Shown here: piece by piece, positions 59,595 to 64,000 of the stretch
Layout: every line of letters begins with the position of its first letter
How positions within the stretch are numbered: the first letter of the stretch is position 1
DNA from: Siniperca chuatsi
Lineage: Eukaryota > Chordata > Actinopteri > Centrarchiformes > Sinipercidae
Reading direction: 5' to 3'
Length of the DNA stretch: 64,000 nt
NCBI RefSeq assembly: GCF_020085105.1
Contig: NC_058046.1
Span: 2,015,175 to 2,079,174 of the forward strand
Made by a program: the position numbers and the translations under genes
The notes under the pieces: generated by a model
What the model was told of the DNA's origin: nothing
Databases searched by the model: none
Seen by the model: only the letters and a program-made list of their open reading frames with translations

Positions 59595-61860
59595 AAAGTT
59601 GCGACACACTCTGCACATGTGATTCAGTAACTGTCGACTGCTTTGTGCAGATGTGCAACAGAGAAGGAATGTCTGAAGTTGGTTTCCAGTTGTTGGTTCC
59701 CTTCTGGAGTTTGAGTTTGGAGCTGGTTGTTCACCGGCTCGGGGGTTTAGTGCCCTGCTGACGTTGTTGCAGGAGATTGAAAATAAAGAAGTGGTTCTCC
59801 GCTGTTCTCGCATTAGGCTTCACATTTCACCTTTCCAGTTGTTCAGTCCAAAAATAGCACTGCATTAAAAAACCGTGAGGGGCTGCGTGGGTGGGGGCAC
59901 GTTGCTGTATGTACTGATGAGACATTGAGAGTAATTGACCCATGAATCTGAAGGCTTATCAGAGGGCAAAACAAACACTGCACAGAGGTTTCTAACACTG
60001 TGAGGCCGGATTTTACTGCTCTGGATTAGTTTATCCTACGTCTATGTGGTTGTCATGTAAACAGCAGAAACACAGCGCTCATGTTGCAAAGAGATCGACC
60101 CGGAATGTGAGCTCGCACATTTTTGATCGGCTAAGTGCGTCGCCCAATAAAGTTGAGCCGGGTTCACACTGAAGTACCTGCGATCGGTCGCAGAGGAGAA
60201 CAGTACGGACACTGTTTGTGCAGAAATGAACATTATGTAAGTCGTCTTCATGTATCCGCAGCGTTTTCATTCAGCAGCTGGGTTTTGCATGTTTTTTTTT
60301 TTTTTTTCTGTTGTTTTACTTTTTATCCTTGATTGGCCCCTAATCCCCCCCGTTGGTGTGAAGGGGCACCGGATGCTCGCTGTTTGTGCTCGCTGTTTGT
60401 GTGTGCTTTAGTGGTTAGCGTTAGAGTAATTTGCAGTCATTGTTTTTCTATCATATATTGTTATTTTCTCTTTTGGAGACTACAGCCATACTCGCGCTCA
60501 GAGTCATCCTGCCACTGGCACGTATATGTCTTTGACTGGAATCATATCCATATCTGCCGACCTAGCCTTTAGTTATAACTAGAGATTTTGGTTTCTTTAA
60601 AACAAATCTGTAATCAGTACTTTACTTTAATGATCTCTGAGAATTACTTTGATGAAAACCTGCTTGAACCTGTTCATCCTCGGATGCAGTAGCAGCTACA
60701 AACACATTTCCACAGGCTGCTCAATGCGCTAAAGCATGAATGTGATCAGTAAATGTCGTTGAAATCTGGCCAGAAGTTTTCAAGATGTCTTGTCAAAGTG
60801 GGCGTGCACCTTTAAACCACACAGACACGATCCTTCTGTGTCATTTTATTTGGAAGAAAACCCACAGGCTCTGCTGCTGTCACTTTGCTGCTGTAACTGT
60901 TATTATCTGGAATATTTGTGCTGCTTGCGCAGTATGACTGATTACACCGAACTCCCTCTGATGTCATAGCGTTAGTGAGTCATTCCTGATCTGCTTCCCT
61001 GGAAGGAGCTGTGCGATGTCACATGATCAGGGCCTCGCCGCTGATGATCGATCAGTTTTACCTTCAGTGTTTGTGGAGCAGCTGGCAGGCAGGAAGTTCT
61101 GTGGTCCAGCAGGATGGATGACACAAGCTGCTGGGAGCTTTTTTCCTTCTTCTTCTGTAGAATCTGTTGAGTCTGCACAGCTCCTGTACAGATGTGACCG
61201 CTGCTCTGCTTCCTCCGCTGCTGTAAAGGGGTCAAAGTTGAGATACTTTGCTGTGACGGTGAAATAATGCAGCTCGGGTACTGTGGGCCTCAGAGGACGG
61301 GAAATAATCTAGAATAATGAAGTTTAAATGTCAGCGTGCATGTTCAGCTACCGATGAATATTTAAAGGGGAGTCCTGTGGCCCTCGCTTCATAGATGCAG
61401 AATGGAGGACTTCTACTATGGCTGCATTCAGTAAACTTTTAATTGATAAAGTGCCTTAATAATGAAGTGATAGCCTATCCGTGATTGTAGAAGGTCAGCT
61501 CTTACTACACCAGACCTGTAGAAATGTATTATCTAATTATAGAAACTGACCAAACTTCACCAAAACAGACAAATGTTAGTAACAGTCAAGGATAAAACAC
61601 CAAATACAATGTCAGCATCACATAAACAATCTATCAGAGATGAAGTAAAGGATTTAAAATATCTGTGCGCAATAAACTCTTCCTACTAATGATCTGCACG
61701 AGGAGTGACATATATTTGTGTGTGTGTGTGTGTGTGTGTGTACAGTCAGAACCAGAACCAGAACCAGCCAGTCTACCTGCTGAAGACATCAGCACCAACT
61801 CAAACGGACCCAAACTGGATTCACTGTTCGATGACGATCCAGAGGACCTGTTTGCAGGTA

Positions 61861-61895
<35 letters not shown>

Positions 61896-63160
61896 GCTCA
61901 CACACACATACACACTAGGGCTGGGCAAATGTGTATATACTGTATAGATATCGATATTTTTATATATATATATACAGTAATTCTTTTAAACTTAAACAAT
62001 TACTGTGATAAACGAGGTAAAAAGACATTGGTGGTTTATGTTGATGCTTCAGTGACGTGACGTTTGGCACAAAACAGATGAGCAAACTATATCAGAACAT
62101 TAAAAGAGACTAAAAGTCTTCTCCTCAACAAGGTCAAATGTGTAGATACTCACGTGACGTCACGTGTCTACAGCAGCACACGGAAAGGCGAAGCAGGAAA
62201 AGCTGTACGGGACTGTACAGCACGTGTGTCATTTTCTACTTGCTTCTCATTCTTGTCACCTTTTGTAAATACGTTGGGTTTTCACTTTCTGAATCTTCCA
62301 CTGGGGAACGTTAAGCTTAAGTAATTCTTTAAGCTCGGCAGAAGTACTGCCTTAGTTTACGTCATGACATGTGGAATCCCACAGCCTTTGTGTTTGTCCT
62401 GTCACAGAGGCCACAGAGGAGGTTTCGTTGGACAGTCCAGGGAGAGACGTCCTGCTGTCTGACGGCCCGTCACCCGCCATCACCCCCATCACCCCTCCCA
62501 CCTCCGTCATCACCCCTCGCATTGGCTTCGCCCACGACGACATGTTCACACACTCCTCCTTCGACGAGGTGACTGCACTCACACACTCACGCCGGCATGT
62601 TTGCAAAGAAACACTTAGATTTGTTTTATTGTGAATCAAAGTTCGCCCAGATTTGGAGACATTTTGCTGAAACCAGAATTACTTGTATCATTACAATGTA
62701 TTATTATACTGTACATACTTATCATCAACTGGTTAATCCACTTTGTACTTTACACTTAATTTTATACTCATTTTATAATAAAGTATACCCACTTGGTACT
62801 TAATTTATCTGACCTGTACCCCATTATGCTGCTTGTTAAGCTGCTCTGAAGCGTGACAGTTAGCTGTTTTAACTTCCAAGAGTTTGTTTTAGATTTTGCT
62901 AATCAATAATTTAATGATCTGACTCTGATACTTTCACAATTACATTCTTCATATACATATAAAGCGAGAAAGAGAAAAAGTGTATTTTTCTTCATTTAAG
63001 ATTTCTTGTTGTGTAGCTGCTGTCATTATATACTGACTGAACTTTGCTGTAGGAAAACATGCAGCGACCCTGTTTTGTTCGTGTTTTCCGCAGATTGAAG
63101 AGGAGGAGGGCGGCGATTCATTCGACATGCACATATCAGTGTCTGACCCTGAGAAAGTTG
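55392..63160 (+). CDS. snx2: Sorting nexin 2, first five coding exons (gene runs off the right edge)
   Basis: Coding exons are 55392-55490, 58685-58720 (a 36-nt mini-exon), 61746-61857, 62408-62568 and 63094-63160, phases 0-0-1-0-1, giving 158 residues so far. The start MADTARDPPPEHTNFHELEDGEDLF parallels human SNX2 (FEDLEDGEDLF). The blocks EPEPASLPAEDIS-NSNGPK, EDLFAEATEEVSLDSPGRD, SPAITPITPPTSVITPRI and VSDPEKVG match SNX2 rather than SNX1. This is the acidic N-terminal region before the PX domain; PX and BAR domains lie outside the window. SNX2 pairs with SNX5/6 on endosomes, binding PI3P and tubulating membrane for retromer-linked retrieval. The 36-nt exon reads RKSSSAPAVNGA, has a strong acceptor and donor, and could be optional. 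Exons 2 and 3 are each bracketed by complementary GT and CA arrays. Confidence 0.93.
55930..56001. repeat. (GT)35 microsatellite in snx2 intron 1
   Basis: This GT array has one TT interruption near 55980. A CT-repeat patch follows at 56155-56174. Confidence 0.95.
57747..57944. repeat. Opposed (CA)22 and (GT)29 arrays
   Basis: A CA array at 57747-57791 and a GT array at 57887-57944 face each other across 95 bases. In RNA or single-stranded DNA they could fold into a long hairpin. No exon lies between them. Confidence 0.95.
58522..58560. repeat. (GT)19 upstream of snx2 mini-exon
   Basis: The array ends 124 bases before the 36-nt exon at 58685. The complementary CA array follows the exon at 58756-58828. 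Confidence 0.95.
58756..58828. repeat. (CA)36 downstream of snx2 mini-exon
   Basis: An uninterrupted CA array starts 36 bases after the mini-exon donor. It is complementary to the GT array at 58522-58560. Confidence 0.97.
59555..59590. repeat. (GT)18 microsatellite
   Basis: A simple GT array in snx2 intron 2, not next to an exon. Confidence 0.97.
61717..61741. repeat. (GT)12 at the acceptor of snx2 exon 3
   Basis: The array ends four bases before the exon and replaces the usual pyrimidine tract (TGTGTGTACAG). The complementary (CA)14 lies at 61865-61893, seven bases after the exon. Confidence 0.95.
61865..61893. repeat. (CA)14 after the donor of snx2 exon 3
   Basis: The array follows the donor CAG|GTACAAA almost at once and is complementary to the GT array at 61717-61741 on the other side of the exon. 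Confidence 0.95.
62680..62815 (+). mobile_element. LINE/SINE 3' tail fragment, relative of 463-668
   Basis: CATACTTATCATCAACTGG, TGTACTTTACACTTAATTTT and CACTTGGTACTTAATTTATC match the tail at the left edge of the window. It lies in snx2 intron 4. Confidence 0.55.
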
Positions 63161-64000
63161 GTGAGTACACAATGATTTCACATCCCTGTAGTCCTTGGAA
63201 TATCCTGGATCATCCTGGATTATCCTGGAGCAATGAGAGGTGTGTTTCAGACAAGGAAAGATCAGAGAAATCCCACTAACATCAGTGAATTTTACAGTTT
63301 TTACTGCAAAATGAGAAAAAGGGTTTCCCAATTAGTTTCTTGAAGTTGATGATTTCCCTCATTTACCGGGGACATTCTCAGTCAGTGCTTGTGTTTCTAC
63401 AAACTAAGACTACATTTCCCATCACCCCCCATTTTCTTCTTGTCCTGCCTCTCCCCTCCCTGAAGATAATAAACATGTTGGAGGTGATATTTTACATCAG
63501 CTTTTCTCTCTTCATCTGCAGTCAGCAGAAACTCTGAAAGGGAGGAGGTAAAATGCAGAGTAGACAGTGACGGAGGCCAGCGGTCTGCTCACTCGGTCAT
63601 CACACTTTATTATTGTGCTAATGGTTTATTGATGTAACACTGAAGCGCTGCAGCCCCGCGAGTTCCCCCTGCAGGCTCTAATGTGTCATTACAGGCCGTA
63701 AGCCAAAAGTGTTGGACAGCACAAACGCCACACTGATGATTTAGCGGTTTGGAGCTAAAAACATGAAATCAGTCCTGGGGGTTATAAACCATCAGTATGT
63801 GAGCTGACTGTACAGGACTTTCACTTGATGTTCAGCAGGCCGTGCAGCTGTTAATTACTCAGCTTGCTTGACGGTCCCTTTATGTAAATAACCAACGAGG
63901 TCACAAAGAGACAGTAAATAAAGCTGTTGAAACACTCAAGAAAACACATGTAACCAGTTTAACCAGTTTGATGTCTGAGCTGAGTGTATTCCTGTTTCAA
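63161..64000. other. Start of snx2 intron 5, no exon recognised
   Basis: The next expected snx2 peptide (G-DGMNAYMAY in human) is not found before the right edge. The stretch 63640-63800 is unique-looking and moderately GC-rich, but nothing identifies it. Confidence 0.4.

Noticed and set aside
63515-63550. Possible extra snx2 exon (CATCTGCAG, then 26 bases, then GTAAAA)
   Set aside because: Its length of 26 bases would shift the frame before the expected next snx2 exon, and the peptide does not match SNX2.

Overview
The window is nuclear DNA of a ray-finned fish, probably a percomorph teleost. The genes are vertebrate, with GT-AG introns of 0.1-4 kb. Long (CA/GT)n arrays are frequent, and the dispersed repeats (3' ends of L2-like LINEs, MITEs of 'CAGTGGTGG' and 'AAAGGAACAG' type, many small palindromes) are those typical of teleosts. 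There are no prokaryotic, plasmid or viral genes, no CRISPR array and no recognisable tRNA or rRNA gene. The species assignment is inference.

Layout. (1) 1-14.3 kb: two butyrophilin/B7-like immunoglobulin-superfamily genes facing each other tail to tail. The plus-strand gene (coding 4665-7856) has a signal peptide, one V-set domain, a Pro-Gly-Thr stalk, one membrane helix and a very long Lys/Glu-rich tail containing a 390-bp tandem duplication. The minus-strand gene (13959-10891) has V-set + C-type Ig domains and ends in a bare hydrophobic segment. Both have a perfect interferon-stimulated response element core upstream. Just upstream of the first gene lies a stray copy of sncaip exon 3 with its flanking intron. 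(2) 18.1-33.5 kb: the complete 11-coding-exon sncaip (synphilin-1) gene, 936 codons plus stop. (3) 33.5-47.8 kb: a 14-kb gene-free interval with MITEs and several stretches that look like conserved non-coding enhancers. (4) 47.9-53.06 kb, minus strand: a six-exon RING-finger gene matching RNF214. (5) 55.39 kb to the right edge: the first five coding exons of snx2 (sorting nexin 2), continuing beyond the window.

SNCAIP and SNX2 are neighbours in human (5q23), so that backbone is ancient synteny. RNF214 lies on another human chromosome (11q23), so its place here suggests a rearrangement. The immune-type pair at the left edge is accessory-like and repeat-rich.

The main points for a second look are: the 19.5-kb-distant duplication of sncaip exon 3, which keeps splice sites and reading frame; the decaying or polymorphic butyrophilin-like gene, with a lost V-domain cysteine and a frame break inside a tandem duplication; and complementary GT/CA arrays that bracket exons in snx2 and sncaip. 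All gene calls come from reading translations and splice sites by eye. No database search or alignment program was run.
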